From: Lycium barbarum
Lineage: Eukaryota > Streptophyta > Magnoliopsida > Solanales > Solanaceae
Direction: 5' to 3'
NCBI RefSeq assembly: GCF_019175385.1
Contig: NC_083339.1
Coordinates: 29,231,637-29,295,636, forward strand
DNA length: 64,000 nucleotides
Shown piece by piece: positions 1 through 11,581 of the stretch (position 1 is the first letter of the stretch; each line of letters opens with the position of its first letter). Made by a program: the position numbers and the translations under genes. The notes under the pieces are model-generated. The model was not told the origin of the DNA and ran no database searches. It saw nothing but the letters and a program-made list of their open reading frames with translations.

Positions 1-4
1 TTTA

Positions 5-85
<81 letters not shown>

Positions 86-112
86 CTCGGTATTCTTAGT
101 AGTCATACTTTA

Positions 113-205
<93 letters not shown>
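1..205. repeat. Two long (TA)n microsatellites in LTR A
   Basis: Two tracts of uninterrupted TA (about 11-75 and 121-204) are separated by about 35 unique bases. The same lead-in, tttaatatataaa, precedes both, so a microsatellite-containing segment was tandemly duplicated. The apparent IYIYIY peptide on the minus strand is a translation of this repeat. Confidence 0.95.
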
Positions 206-207
<2 letters not shown>

Positions 208-1725
208 GGAGTATATACATGTCCTCAACATCATCATCATCACTATTATTTTCATTATATCCTTCCTTAAAGGATCAATTATCATAGGATGGGGCCAATA
301 GTATCGTGAGAACATCTAGATCATGAGCTTTAGTGATTCTAAGAATGAAATCATCATGGGAGATGCTATGGATTTCACATGAAGGTATACATCAATGGGA
401 TCATGCCTTAAGAAAGAAGGGTTAGACTTACATACCTTTATGTCTTCTTAACTACTTAACGTTCACCTCCAAAGCCCAAGCAATCTACATTTAAGAGGGT
501 TCATACCAAGGTTAGGCTTCAAAGGCACCCTTAAGTTCAAATGAGTATAATTCGTAAGCTAGCGAAAATTGGGCAGCATTTCCCCTATTTCATCTAATTC
601 TACCAAATTCCAAAATAACTCCCAATCAACAATGACATTATCAACAATACCAAAATCAAGAGATTTCATTCAAGTTAAGCATCATCCAATCCCAAAATTC
701 CTTTTCATGATCATTCATAACAATGGCTACAACACGACACCATATATGCTTTCATACAATATTTCCTCAACATCATCTATAACATCCACAACAAGATTAT
801 ACTCCTAACATGCCAAGAATTTCAATTCAAGTTAACCTATGGCTCATAATATCTCCAAGTTCATACTTGAACTCTATTTCCACTTTTCTTCGTTTACCCA
901 CATGGCATAACAATCAAACAACCTTAACCATATGTAAAAGATGTGAAATCTTACCTTAATCACACAAGAACAAGTCTTGGATAAACTTACTCCACCAAAG
1001 TGAAAAACCCTAACATCAATACCCAAGGAAAACTTGAGTTCCACAAGCCCTAGCAAGCTTCTTAGCACTTGAATCTCTTAATTCTATTAGATTTGGCTTA
1101 GATTAGTTTATGGAGTTGAAGAGAGGGTTTTTGGAGAGCTCTTGGATCTGATTTGAGAAAATAAAATGCCCAAATGAAGTGAAATGAAATATATAAAGCG
1201 TAACTTAAAATCCCGTCGGGCAATCCTGCGCCCACTTTGACGGGCCGTCAAAATGCTTCGTCAAACTGCCTAGCCAAACATGGCTCACTATGACTATTTT
1301 ACGCTGGGAAGGTGCAATTTGACGGGCCGCAGAAATTTCTATGGTCCGTCAAACTAGTCTGTCAAAAAGTTCTGCTCGAACAGTCTGTCTTAAAACACCC
1401 ATAAATTTTTACTCTGATGTCACATTGACGAACGGTTTGTTGCGTTGGAAACTAGACTCGATGAAATTCATTAAGTGTTAATTGTCCAAAGTTGGACCAA
1501 AATCCTGTCAAAATGTTTTTTCAAGTTTTCCCAAAGTTCCGACAAACTCAATTCCTTAATTTGCTCGTTCTCAAATCCTTCCATTGCTTATTTCCTAAGC
1601 TAAAACCCCCATAACCATCATATAGGAACATATAATCTCATATATCCTAGTAGACAACCCAGTTTCCACGATTAGGACAATTAACACTTAACGAATCTCA
1701 ACGGACGAAACTACGAGGTGTAACA
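1..1725 (-). mobile_element. LTR 'A' of a gypsy-type element, partial, minus strand
   Basis: The right edge ends in gaggtgtaaca, the reverse complement of a TGTTACACC LTR start, and touches copia coding sequence at 1726. This is therefore the 5' end of a minus-strand LTR, and the rest of its element lies left of the window. It carries the box GGGAAATGCTGCCCAATTTT on the minus strand (566-587), a TATA box on the minus strand (1189-1198), and a palindrome cluster around tttgacgggccgtcaaa (1213-1372). (TA)n tracts lie where G and D LTRs also have them. No protein is encoded; the short ORFs are chance. The LTR assignment is by motif, and the family is inferred. Confidence 0.75.
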
Positions 1726-3661
1726 TCCTCCTCCTATCTTCCCTTCTATTCCACTGATGTTTCTTCTCAACTCTCATTTTTTCCTTCCGCTTCTCCTTCT
1801 ATTCCTCCTTTTTCACCTCATTCTCCCCACTCATCTCAGTTTCCTCCTACACTTTTTTCCTCTCCTATTCCTATGGATATATTTCTCCTCATACATCTCC
1901 TATGCCATCTCCTTCTCCTCACAATCCTATTCTACCTGCTATTTTACCTCCTATTGTTCTACTTGCTCCTAGTATTTCCCCTGTTACTACTAGAAAATCC
2001 GGCAAATCATCTTATCAACCTAGATATTTAAATGATTACATTTGCAATTTTAGTGTGTTTAACTGAAGTCACCATTGATTGCTTTTCTTCTCCTATTTTG
2101 GCACCTATTATGCCTTTTTCTAGCCTTTCCACTTCTAACCAGACTCTTCTCAAGCCAATTTCTTACATTACTGAACCTACCATATTTTCTCGTGCTTCAC
2201 TTCACCCAGGCTGGCAAGAAGCAATGTCTAAAGAACTTGCAACACTGGATGCCAACAAAACTTGGGAGGTTGTGGCATTACCTCCAGGTTAGAAAGCTTT
2301 ACTCTTTAAATGGGTTTACAAAGTTAAATACAAACAGGATGGTTCAGTTGAAAGGTTCAAATCAAGGTTGGTCATTAGGGGGCACATAAAAATAGAGGGC
2401 ATTGATTTTCATGAAACATATTCCATGTTGTCAAAATGACAACAATAAGATGTTTGTTGTCCATTGCAGTGAGGAAAAATTGAAAGGTGTCTCAATGATA
2501 TGTTAACAATGCCTTCTTGCATGGTGACTTGCAAGAAGAAGTATATATGAAATTTCCTGTTGATTTTTCACCCCTACCCCTTTTCATGTTTGTAATCTCA
2601 AAAAATCCCTCTATGCTCTAAGGCAGGCTTCTAGGTAGTGGTATGCTAGGCTAACTGCAATTCTTAATTTTAAAGGGCACTCTCACTCATTCAATGACTA
2701 TTCATTAATTTTTAAACATTCAGCAGATCAATTATTGCAATTTATGTGGATGATATTCTCCTAACTGGAGATGATCCGGTTGAACTTAATTTAGTTAAAT
2801 CTTTTCTACATTCTGAATTTCAAATTAAGGACCTAGGTGATGCTCATTACTTTCTTGGCATGAAAAGTCTATGGGATTCTCAGGGAATTATTTTGAGTAC
2901 AAGAATGTTTACCATGGATCTTTTATTTGAGTATGATTGCCTGGATCTCAAGCCTACTTCTGCTCCTCTTGATCCCACAAAGAAACATCGAGTGAAAGAT
3001 GGACCTTTGCTAGTAGATAACACTATCTTCAGAAGACTCTTAGGCAAATTGAATTTTCTTACTCACACACGCACTGACCTCTCTTTTGCGGTTCATAATC
3101 TAAGTCAATTCATGTAAGCACCTCGACAACCTCATTTTGATGCAGCTTTGAGATGTCTCAGATACTTGCTACTTGATCCAGGTTTGAGAATTTTTCTTTC
3201 TTCCACTCCATCCCTCACCATCTTAGCTCTTTGTGACTCTGATTGGGGTTCTTTCCCCAATACTCGTCGGCCGATTGGTGGCTATTTTATCACCTTAAGT
3301 GGTCTCCCTTCTTCTGTGAGTCAAAGAAACAATCTTTGATTTTCTTATTCTCTGCAGATACTGAATATAGGTACATATGTCGTGTAACTGCTGAAATTAC
3401 ATTGTTGGTTTGTCTTCTCCATGATATCTCTATTTCATCCACTCTCCCATTACCGATTCACTCCAACAACCAGACGGTGATTCACATCGCTAATAACCAT
3501 GTCTTTCACAAGCATACAAAGCATGTGGACTTGGACTGCCACTTTGTACACCAGCAGTACCGAGCCAAATTCATTTCTCCGCATTTGTTCCCTCAAATTC
3601 TCAACTTATAGACATCTTCACTAAACCTCTGGTCCGCACCATCAATCAAATCTGGGCAAAT
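1726..3661 (+). pseudogene. Ty1/copia pol remnant (reverse transcriptase and RNase H)
   Basis: Decayed copia polyprotein in several frames. The left part is the Ser/Pro-rich linker after integrase, ending in the typical copia RKSGKSSYQPRYLND stretch. Next comes the start of RT (WQEAMSKELATLDANKTWEV, about 2212-2270), the catalytic YVDD motif (2743-2754) followed by ILLTGDD, and RNase H with CDSDWGS (3233-3253) and the downstream TKHVDLDCHFV motif. Frameshifts (for example near 1880 and 2400-2740) and stops (for example 3115) break it, so it cannot make a working enzyme. Gag, protease and most of integrase lie beyond LTR A, outside the window. Confidence 0.93.
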
Positions 3662-3701
3662 TACGGGTTGCTTTTTCACCACCCTCCAATTTGAGGGGGT
3701 T

Positions 3702-4135
3702 TGTTGGGGATAAGCTCCTTCTTTCCTCCAGTAACAAGGTTCTAACCTCAGAGGAAAAAGGAGGAGTTAACGAGTAAAAGGTTGTGTTGGTTGACAAAGG
3801 AAAGTGACCGGAAAATTATATTAACCCGGGCCAAATGCAGTTGGGCCTATGCGAATTAATGACACAGGAGCAACCCAATTCACAAGTTTTCAGTCGACCA
3901 AGCCCAAAGAAAAATGATTCCACAAACAGTTAATATTCCTTGGGCATATACACGTATTTGTACCGGCTATAAATTCATATTTGTTTTTTATTTTGTATTT
4001 CCCTAGTTAGTTTGCTATAGAATTAGCTACTAGAAATAGGACAAGTGTATGGATAGGAAGGTTCTATTCCATTCTTTAGTTGTGTATAAATACATGTACA
4101 GAATGAATATACATCATCAAGAAATTTGTTAAACA
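3702..4135 (+). mobile_element. 3' LTR of the Ty1/copia element
   Basis: A polypurine tract (tttgaggggg, ending about 3699) follows the RNase H region, and the LTR starts at tgttggggataag. A plausible end is the ttaaaca at 4129-4135. The length of about 430 bp is normal for copia. The 5' LTR is not in the window, so the right end cannot be confirmed by pairing. Confidence 0.7.
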
Positions 4136-4620
4136 ATCTTCTCTGAAGTCTAATATTTTGTCCGCAAAAAGAACTCGACTCCAAACGTTTACGGGAGGAC
4201 ATTATCAGACGTTTTGCAATGCAAAATCGAAGTTTAATGTAATACTGAGGAAGAGAAAGACAGAGTGGAGAATGAAACAAAACCAAAGTTTGTAATGAGA
4301 CAGAGTGGAGAATGAAACAAGACCAAAGTTTGTAATGAGCAAGGTTCCGTGTGTAAAAAATATGAAGGAAAAAACAAAATGGTCTTTTGACGTTTACACT
4401 TTTAAGGAAAAGCAGCTATTGTTGCTCAACATTTCAAATGTTGGATACAACTTAAATACCTTGTCCAAAACATACTGGCCCACAAATTTCGACAAATAAC
4501 CATGTGATCCTTTCTTCTTTTAGTAAGTAGCAAAGTTCATAACATCATCAACTTTGTTGTTGATGACTACTTTTGAAATATATAGATCATCTCTTCGACT
4601 TATTCATGATCTATAAGTAA
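4136..4620. other. Intergenic, no gene seen
   Basis: AT-rich sequence between the copia LTR and the Nudix gene. The short ORFs on both strands show no recognisable motif. The only structure is the 40-bp tandem duplication listed separately. Confidence 0.6.
4259..4338. repeat. 40-bp tandem duplication
   Basis: A 40-base unit beginning gacagagtggagaatgaaac occurs twice head to tail (4259-4298 and 4299-4338) with one mismatch (aaaacc versus aagacc). It looks like a recent replication-slippage duplication next to the copia LTR. Confidence 0.95.
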
Positions 4621-4626
4621 TTTATT
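4621..4626 (-). promoter_or_regulatory. Candidate poly(A) signal of the Nudix gene
   Basis: AATAAA on the minus strand lies about 53 bases beyond the stop codon of the Nudix hydrolase reading frame, a normal position for a near-upstream polyadenylation element. Confidence 0.5.
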
Positions 4627-4678
4627 TTTCACAAGAAATTCAAAAAGAAACATAAAAATAAAAAACGTGCACCCAAAG

Positions 4679-7384
4679 CTAGCAACTGTCCTTCATGTTA
4701 AGGGTGAATTGCAATTGACTAAAATCAGGAAGATATTCAGAAAATGAAGGAGGCTCTTGATAAATGATGGATGCTGCATGAATCAAAATGCTTGCTGTCA
4801 ATCCCCCAATGTGGAAAATTTCTTGCTTCGACGATTCATATTCAAATATGTGACATACATATTTCCAGATTCCATACTCCTTTTCCACACGTCTGTGATT
4901 CTCTTCCTGTATAGTAAAAAAGAAAAGAAAAATTAAGTTATATAGAGTCAGTGGCAGAGTCAGAATTTTTTAAGGGGATCAAAATATAAAGAAGTAAATC
5001 CACGAAGAAGCCAAGGGGTGTAGATCTATCATATATATACACATAAAAAGAATATTTTTACCTAGCTACACAGTGTAATTTTCGGATAAAAGAGCCGGTG
5101 TCGGTTGAACCCCTTAAGTAAATGTGGCTTCGCCATTGTATACAGTTATATACTGATATTGTAATTTTTTTACATTATAGGTGTAATTTAATTTATAATA
5201 TAATACCAGTTATTCCCTCCGTCCCAATTTATGTGTAGGTGTTTGATTGGGCATGGCGTGTAAGAGGGTACAAAAGATTTTTGAAACTTGTAGTCTAAAA
5301 CAAGCCTAAAAAATGTTACTCTGTGTTATCCGTTTTGGGGCGGACTTAAAAAGCCAGAATGTCACATAAATTGGAATGGAAGGAGTACCATTCTAACTAG
5401 ATTAAAGACCAATTAATGTATTCCAAAGATTTATATATAATTATCCTAGCTATTAATAACATATAACAATATTAATTACATCTAAGTCACAAAAAGTTGG
5501 AATCGGCTATATGAATCATCATTGACCTTATTGCTTTGTTTAAATCCATCTCATGCCAACAAAATACATAATAAAATAAAAATTACTAAAAGTTTCTATT
5601 TTTTTAATTGACAATTACCTTTACCTTATAAGTGATTAAATTAACAAGAAAAATTACCTCAATTTATCTATCATGATTTCTAAAAATAGTTATCTCAAAT
5701 TATTTGTCGTTTTAGAAGTTCAAGACAAAATAAATTATCTTTTCCCCATTTCACCTTTAGAATATTGTTCTTGAAGACTATAAACACCTCAATTATGAGG
5801 TGATGTTATGATTGTTCAAATATCAATGAAGGGTAAAATAGATTTTTAAAAAACCCCTTCTAATTAATATTTCTTAAGGGTGCGCAAAAGAGAATCATGA
5901 TAGATAATTCACTAAAAAGGAAGTATATCGCTAGTACATAAAACTTAAACCCTAAAATTAAAGAGCATTAATTACATAAATACCTTGAGAAACATATCCA
6001 AGGGTACATCAAAAATAGCATCAACTTCGTCGGCATTAAGTACGGGCTTAAATTCTTCTATTCTAGACAATAGCCCCACTACTGGCACAACCGTAAGCAG
6101 ATGCTGCAATAATAAAAATTGTACTTATGGTGAATGCTTTTCAGTAACCAATTATTTGTCTACCTTAAAGTAGAAATGAATTTCGAATAGAAATTGTTAA
6201 CTTATAAGGAAGTGAAATTAAATTATATAAATATTTCAAAAAGAAAATGGAGTACCAATGATCTGAATGGTTCAAGATTGGTAATGACTTGAACAAGACT
6301 GGATTTCAAACCAATCTCCTCCTTTGCTTCTCTTAGAGCAGTAGCAGAATCATCTAAATCCTCTTCATCCATTTTTCCACCAGGCAATGCTACCTCTCCT
6401 TAATAATAAGAAATATCATATTATAATGTGTCAATTCCCTATTTGATTAATAACCATTAAATTAAACAAAGGGTTCATATGTGTTTTTTGGACAAAACTT
6501 AATGTGCTTGACATGAAATTTTTGCAGCTAAAAGGGGATATTCTCATGTTAGATCCCCTGTAAGATGCCGTAAGAGTTTAACTTCTAGATGTGCACACGT
6601 AATATATAATTTTTTTACATCTAATTAAAGTAATTCTCTAAATAATCCTAACTTGATAACATAGAAAGCAACATAGACAATTTGTTATAACAAATTAAAG
6701 TACATGGAGAATGTACAAGCTAATTACACTGTCAGTGAATATAACTTGAACCCCACATGAAATTTCACATTTCAACAAATATATGCCTACGAAGAATCTG
6801 TAAAAAAAAATAATTTTGTATAATATATTTGGAACTTGGCAGACATTTTCTGTTCCAAGAAATAAAGGTAAAAGGATAAAAATTAATTGGCCATCTTTAC
6901 AAATTCGAAAGCGAGATTAGCTTTATCAAAAACTAATCCAAGATTAAATTAACCACATAGGGACTAATGATGCTTTACTTACTTTGAAGACTTATGCTAT
7001 AGATGAGACTGATATTCAAATCGGATACTTTTCATTCCACAAATGTACTCAACATCATTACTAGTTAGAGATATTACCTGGATGAGTAGAAAGTTTCATG
7101 GATCTTTTGGTGAGAATTACACGAAGTTCACCTTCAAGGCCTTCAAAAAGGCATATTAAAACAGCTGCTCTTTTCTCTCTGGAAATGACCTTAGATAACT
7201 GAAGATTCCTATTTGTTATGTACTCTTTGATCCCAACAATGTAAGAATTTTCATGCAAATTATCAGTGTATTCAGTAATTTCTTCATCCTCAGTGGAAGA
7301 AAAATTGATGATTGGTTGAAGTTTTTTAGTGAGTTTCTGATCAGCCTTGCAATTCATCAACTCTGAAGGAGCAATGCAAGCCAT
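4679..7384 (-). CDS. Nudix hydrolase, CoA-diphosphatase type (four exons, intact)
   Basis: Proposed coding exons on the minus strand are 7078-7384, 6256-6398, 5984-6103 and 4679-4906. All introns are GT-AG and frames join to give 265 aa with one stop. Residues 91-110 (LTKRSMKLSTHPGEVALPGG) match the NuCoA signature of CoA diphosphatases. The Nudix box follows at 109-133, ending REAKEEIGL; its acidic residues bind the divalent metal. It resembles plant NUDT11/NUDT15-type proteins, which cleave CoA and its derivatives to 4'-phosphopantetheine and 3',5'-ADP; the exact orthologue is not decided. No convincing transit peptide is visible, so a cytosolic form is possible. A TATA box lies about 80 bp upstream and AATAAA lies downstream. 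This is the only intact host gene seen in the window. Confidence 0.9.
4945..5143 (+). mobile_element. SINE (AU-like), in intron 3 of the Nudix gene
   Basis: Flanked by a perfect 9-bp target-site duplication, agttatata (4936-4944 and 5144-5152). The body starts near agtcagtggcagagtcag and ends ggcttcgccattgtatac, typical of AU-like plant SINEs as I remember them. About 199 bp, non-coding. It is removed with the intron on the gene's minus-strand transcript. Confidence 0.75.
5211..5387. mobile_element. Stowaway-like MITE in intron 3
   Basis: Terminal inverted repeats run ccctccgtcccaatttatgtg (from about 5214) and cacataaattggaatggaagg (to about 5383), bounded by TA dinucleotides as expected for Tc1/mariner-derived elements. 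About 177 bp, non-coding. Confidence 0.8.
5658..5912. mobile_element. Second MITE-like element in intron 3
   Basis: Inverted ends aatttatctatcatgattt (5661-5679) and agaatcatgatagataatt (5891-5909) enclose about 210 bp of AT-rich sequence. The ends pair almost perfectly. The exact termini and superfamily are uncertain. Confidence 0.6.
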
Positions 7385-7462
7385 TTTATTTTTGGGGAGA
7401 ATGTGTTTTGGTTGGAAAATGTGTAGAAAGTAAGTAGTGGATATAGTAGCACTTATTTTGAG

Positions 7463-7470
7463 TTATATAA
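7463..7470 (-). promoter_or_regulatory. TATA box of the Nudix gene
   Basis: The minus strand reads CCTTTATATAAC about 80 bases before the ATG at 7384. That would place transcription start near 7435 and give a 5' UTR of about 50 nt. No competing upstream ATG was noticed in that stretch. Confidence 0.6.
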
Positions 7471-7763
7471 AGGTGCACTAGAGGAATGCCCAATTGGTTT
7501 CATTCTTGATTAGGAGATGCTACCTTTTTTAAAAAAAATTATCGTACATGTATTACTGCCCAACTTCTGCGTAGAGATTCTTTAAATGTACCACTCCTTT
7601 TTAGAGTTGGCAGATGGTACTGATTGGGTAAAAGCTAAACTATTAAATGGTTACGATTCAACTCGTTCGAAGTTTACTTAAATTAAAATGGATTGGACTA
7701 ATATGAATCAACTAATATGTAGAATTAATTGAGGTAGTCAATCAACTGAAGTACTACAATTCA
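7471..7763. other. Upstream region of the Nudix gene, no gene seen
   Basis: AT-rich sequence upstream of the TATA box up to the SINE target duplication. It presumably holds the remaining promoter, but no specific element is identified. Confidence 0.4.
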
Positions 7764-7948
7764 CCACTAAAGAATATGGTACAACAGATGAGACTGGTCT
7801 TTTCTTAACCAGAAGTTTTGGGTTCGAACCCTAGGTATGAAAAAATTCTTAGTAAGGAGCGCTTCTCCAAAATAGGCCTACGCAACGCGAATTTGGAATA
7901 GTCGGGCTCTAATGCGAGTACCGAACACGGGAAATAAAAAAAAAAAAA
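7764..7948 (+). mobile_element. tRNA-derived SINE (Solanaceae type)
   Basis: Perfect 11-bp target-site duplication actacaattca (7753-7763 and 7949-7959). It contains a consensus pol III B box, ggttcgaacc (7821-7830), and ends in a poly(A) tract. The right part (ctacgcaacgcgaat, ctaatgcgagtaccg) resembles known Solanaceae SINEs. About 185 bp. The A box is weak, so current transcription is doubtful. Confidence 0.85.
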
Positions 7949-7959
7949 ACTACAATTCA

Positions 7960-8365
7960 TCCCCAACAAGACCTAATCTCCCATCCTCTTCTTTTTTGTT
8001 TTCTTTTTTAAAAAATGAAGTGAAGGTGAATATGCTTTCCTAAAATTATTAAGTTATTTCAAATTTATGCATAATTTTCAATCTTCAGATTTCATTAAGT
8101 ATTTGGGTGTGGTTACATTTTGACCCGCTAGATTACGCTATTTTGATCAAATAGTTCAAGGGACATTTCAGGTTCAACTTGTTAGTCAAGTCAACAATAT
8201 ATTCCAATCAATTTGAATATGGACATGTTACTAAAAGTCGGTTAATTTTACTACGTCTACTTCCTTTGTACTGCACTACTTTGTAGTCTGCATAAATGGG
8301 AGTCGTTTTTAGTAGTATAGGGTAGTCATTTTCACATTGCGTAAACAAATATTCGTGGTTAGTTA
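7960..8365. other. Intergenic, nothing recognised
   Basis: AT-rich single-copy-looking sequence between the SINE and the TIR element. A 74-aa open frame on the minus strand (from 8432) overlaps the TIR element and has no recognisable motif. Confidence 0.4.
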
Positions 8366-8925
8366 GTAGGCGTTTGGCCATCAATTTTGAAACCATGGTT
8401 GAAACCACGGTTTCAAACCAGCGTTTGGCCATTAATTTTCAGTCATGGTTTGAAACCTGGTTTGAAATCATGGTTTGAACCCAAATCATCCAAAAAGCAT
8501 GGTTTGGGTTTGAAACTATGGTTTCAACTTTTTTTTAAATACAAAATTTAACCCATAAGTTAATATTTTGTAAAAGAAAAAACTCATAAGTTGGTAAATA
8601 TTTTTAACAATTACTCTCATCAATCATTTACCAATCTCATTAACTTTCACCAACCTTTATTTATGTCTACCAACCTTTAATTTATGTGGGAAGCTTATAT
8701 TAAATAGTAGTTACATTACTATTCATGTTAAATTTTCAATTTTATTGAAGTAAAGTTTGATTAATTGATGTTGCATTTTTTAGAAAAGTCTTCTAGTAGT
8801 GTACTAATTTTGTTATAAATTATGATTTGCTCATTTGATAAGATTGTATAAGAATTGAGAATGTTTTGATAGTTTTCACAATTTGTAGGGTTTTTATGTC
8901 TTTCAAACCATGTCCAAACGGGGCC
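8366..8925. mobile_element. Non-autonomous TIR transposon (hAT-like)
   Basis: The left end is gtaggcgtttggccat and the right end is ccatgtccaaacggggcc, imperfect inverted repeats of the 'cgtttggcc' type common on Solanaceae MITEs. The left terminus is reiterated: gcgtttggccattaattttc recurs at about 8423. Many ggtttgaaa/tttcaaacc inverted motifs fill 8385-8530. About 560 bp, no transposase. Superfamily is inferred from the ends only. Confidence 0.6.
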
Positions 8926-9847
8926 TTAATCTTGAAATTAAAGGAGGGGCGAAAGGAAAGAAAATAGAGAATATATGAAGTGAAAAGTTAATCTCCATAT
9001 CTCCAACTGGGAGGACATACATGCGAAGTAAAAAAGTTAAGTTCTAATTTTCTATCGTGTGAAAATTAGAATAATCTAATGGGTGGTCTTATAGATGCTA
9101 ACCACACAAGGGAAGAACAGTAACTTGCATCCTTATTCTATAGTTTTCGAAAAAGGTTTTTTGGATGGTTTGAGCTTTAAAGTCGAAAAGTAAATACTAT
9201 TTCATCTTTGCCATTTTATGTTCTGTAATTTGATGTACAAAGATCAAGACATCTAATTTTCGATGTAATTTGAACATAGTTTGCTGAAACAAAATTAAAA
9301 TATTTAAAAATTACATGAAAAAGTATCCTAAATCGACATAGTTAATAATTTTAAAAAATAAAATATAGTAAAAGAGAAAACAGTTTGACTTCGAACATAT
9401 AGTAATAACAGAACGTAAAATCGGATAGAGAAATTATAGTCTTTCTGTGCTTTTCACAGTTTGAATACTATACACTGTAATAATTAAATGTGACCTCTTT
9501 TCTAGACAAATAATGTGCCTAAACAAGATTATAACATGTTGCTTTATATTTAGTATTTTCAGAATCCCACAAGCTCACCATGTAGGGATAATTCCAAATA
9601 TACTACTATGTATTTTTGTAGAAATATCATCTAAATAGGAAGAGGATTTTAGTACTACAATATTTTCACATGCTTGTGCGTTGATATTTTTGCTTTTACA
9701 TGTCCTACATGTGACATGAAGGTTTATCAGACTTACTTATGTCTCTGTCTTGAAGACATTCTTTCTTGTGGACGATCTCATAATTGGTTGCCGCTATAGT
9801 ACATTGGCCCTTAATAACAACCACCTAATGCTTACATACATAACTAT
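8926..9847. other. Intergenic, nothing recognised
   Basis: AT-rich sequence with no ORF or repeat that I can support. It ends at the CACTA terminus. Confidence 0.5.
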
Positions 9848-9859
9848 CACTACTAGAAG

Positions 9860-10330
9860 ATCATGATTTTCCGATAGCTATTGTAGTCAGAATGTAGTTG
9901 GCATATAAGGATTTCCAACGCCCTAATGACCTTTTTCAGGTAGTCGAAAAATGGATGGTCGGAAAATGTTTTCCGACTTTCCTACAGCAGTAGTCAGCCG
10001 ATGTAAAATAAGAGGCGACTATAGAAATTTAAACATCCGGACTATAGTAGTCGGAACAATAATAAAATAATTATTTAATAAATGTATATCTTCTGACTAC
10101 GGTAGTCGAAATATTTAAATTATTAAATATTTATTTTATTAATATTCCGACCACTGTAGTCGGAATATTTAGATTATTAATTAATTATTTAATTAATATT
10201 CCGACTATTACAATCAGAAGTTTTAAATTTCTATAAATATTATTATGTAGCTCCCGACTACAGTAGTCGAAAATCTTAATTTTCTGGAATTTATTTTTGT
10301 AATTTTCCAACTACTGGAGTCAGAATTTCC
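9860..10330. repeat. CACTA subterminal repeats (ccgactacagtagtcgg palindromes)
   Basis: At least nine degenerate copies of a palindrome close to ccgactacagtagtcgga occur between AT-rich spacers (for example near 10042, 10085, 10140, 10200, 10254, 10309). Subterminal repeats in CACTA elements are the transposase-binding sites. Here each site is itself palindromic around ctgtag/ctacag. Confidence 0.8.
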
Positions 10331-10603
10331 ATTCTTTTTTACAGCAAATTGTTGTTTATTAGCTGCGGCTGCTTAAAAACACAACAGTATAGAACCTAAG
10401 AATCCAACCAAACAACTATAACAATTGAAGCAACCAATCAAACATGAAGAAATAGTCTAAACATTCAAATATTTGAAACATCCCAAACAAACATCAATTC
10501 GAAATACTTTAAACATCCCAAACCAACAACCAAGAGATATTTCAAGCCTAAAAAGTCTAAACATCACAATTTAAAACAATAATAAGCAACTACAATCTAA
10601 TTG
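10331..10603. other. 3' untranslated part of the CACTA gene
   Basis: A-rich sequence with repeated short strings such as taaacat and aacaaacaac between the transposase stop codon (minus strand) and the subterminal repeats. No ORF. Confidence 0.4.
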
Positions 10604-10965
10604 TCATTGGATTCGGTCTCTTCCTCATCATCTGATATTTGAGGCATGTGCTTCATCATAAACTTCTTGATTTTAGCAAGCTTAGCATCAGAAGTTTCAC
10701 ACTTTTGCTTCAGCTCTGCAATTTCCCTTCGCAAGCTTCCATTTCTTCCGTATTTTATGAAGTAGAAGCATTGGACAACAACGGCGAATGCCTAGGCGAG
10801 GACCGCAGAACTCCAAGCCCGTAGACTCTACCTTTGCTTGGACCACTTGCCACATGTGTTCATATTGAAGTCATATACATGGGCGATGGTCGGACTGAGG
10901 TACCATCCTCTGAAGCAGGCTGGGTCTGACGCCAATCTTCCAAACCTTTTTGAAATCCTTCCTGA
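10604..10965 (-). pseudogene. CACTA transposase C-terminal exon (broken)
   Basis: On the minus strand this reads GFQKGLEDWRQTQPASEDGT, then a stop, then KGRVYGLG in the same general frame. Both are signature stretches near the C-terminus of plant CACTA Transposase_24 (Ptta/En/Spm) proteins. A second stop and a frame change precede a charged helical tail with LRREIAELKQKC, likely a coiled coil, ending in an acidic DDEEETESNDN and stop. At least two stops prevent expression. The plus-strand ORF at 10639-10824 is its shadow. Confidence 0.75.
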
Positions 10966-11581
10966 AAAAAATCATTATATAAAAACATTTTCTTAAGTTA
11001 CTTACACTAAAGGCAAAACGAAGGCTGCAGAAATTAAATAGATTTTCGTAAGTTTCTTATGTGTGACAAAAGAAATATCAAGTAGAATAGCTAAATAAGC
11101 AACTAACATTTTCAAATTCTATACCAGCAATAATAAATAAGTAGCAGCCATTTGATAGAGCACCAACAGACTTCTTCATGAACTTTATAAAGAAATGCAG
11201 TGAGGATAACTGATTATACATTAATATGTTGTTCTCTTTTTGATATATATTTAATCCAAGATATAAATAAGGCAGCAGTATTTAAACAAAAAAAGTTACC
11301 ATTATCATTTATAATAATAATAATAATAATAACCAAACAGGGAGACCAAAGAATTTCCCTTTACCAATGTATAAGTACCCGTTTCTTCATTCACTTAATA
11401 AGAAAAATGTGGACACTTGTATTCATTCATACAGAAGAGAAAACAAAATTGGAACCTTAGGCATTTAGACTCTGGTTAATTGTTTGATATGTATGAACCA
11501 CCCTAGCAAATTCAGCTTAGTTTAAGAGTAAACCGTGAACCTAACTTGAATTTATGAATTGGATTGCCATTTTGTTTATAA
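10966..11581. other. CACTA interior, nothing coding recognised
   Basis: AT-rich sequence with a short (ATA)n run near 11311-11331. The 86-aa plus-strand ORF (11200-11460) crosses this run and shows no domain; it may be intronic to the decayed transposase. Confidence 0.35.

Noticed and set aside
103..315. 70-aa ORF rich in IYIYIY on the minus strand (and similar ones at 29911, 30058 and 44691-45064)
   Set aside because: Translation of (TA)n microsatellites in LTRs; no coding signal outside the repeat.
7821..7830. Consensus B box suggesting a tRNA gene
   Set aside because: No cloverleaf and a weak A box; poly(A) tail and target duplication show a tRNA-derived SINE.
8790..8801. cttctagtagtg, a possible partner terminus for the CACTA element at 9848
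   Set aside because: It points the wrong way: the two ends would face away from each other, and it sits inside another TIR element.
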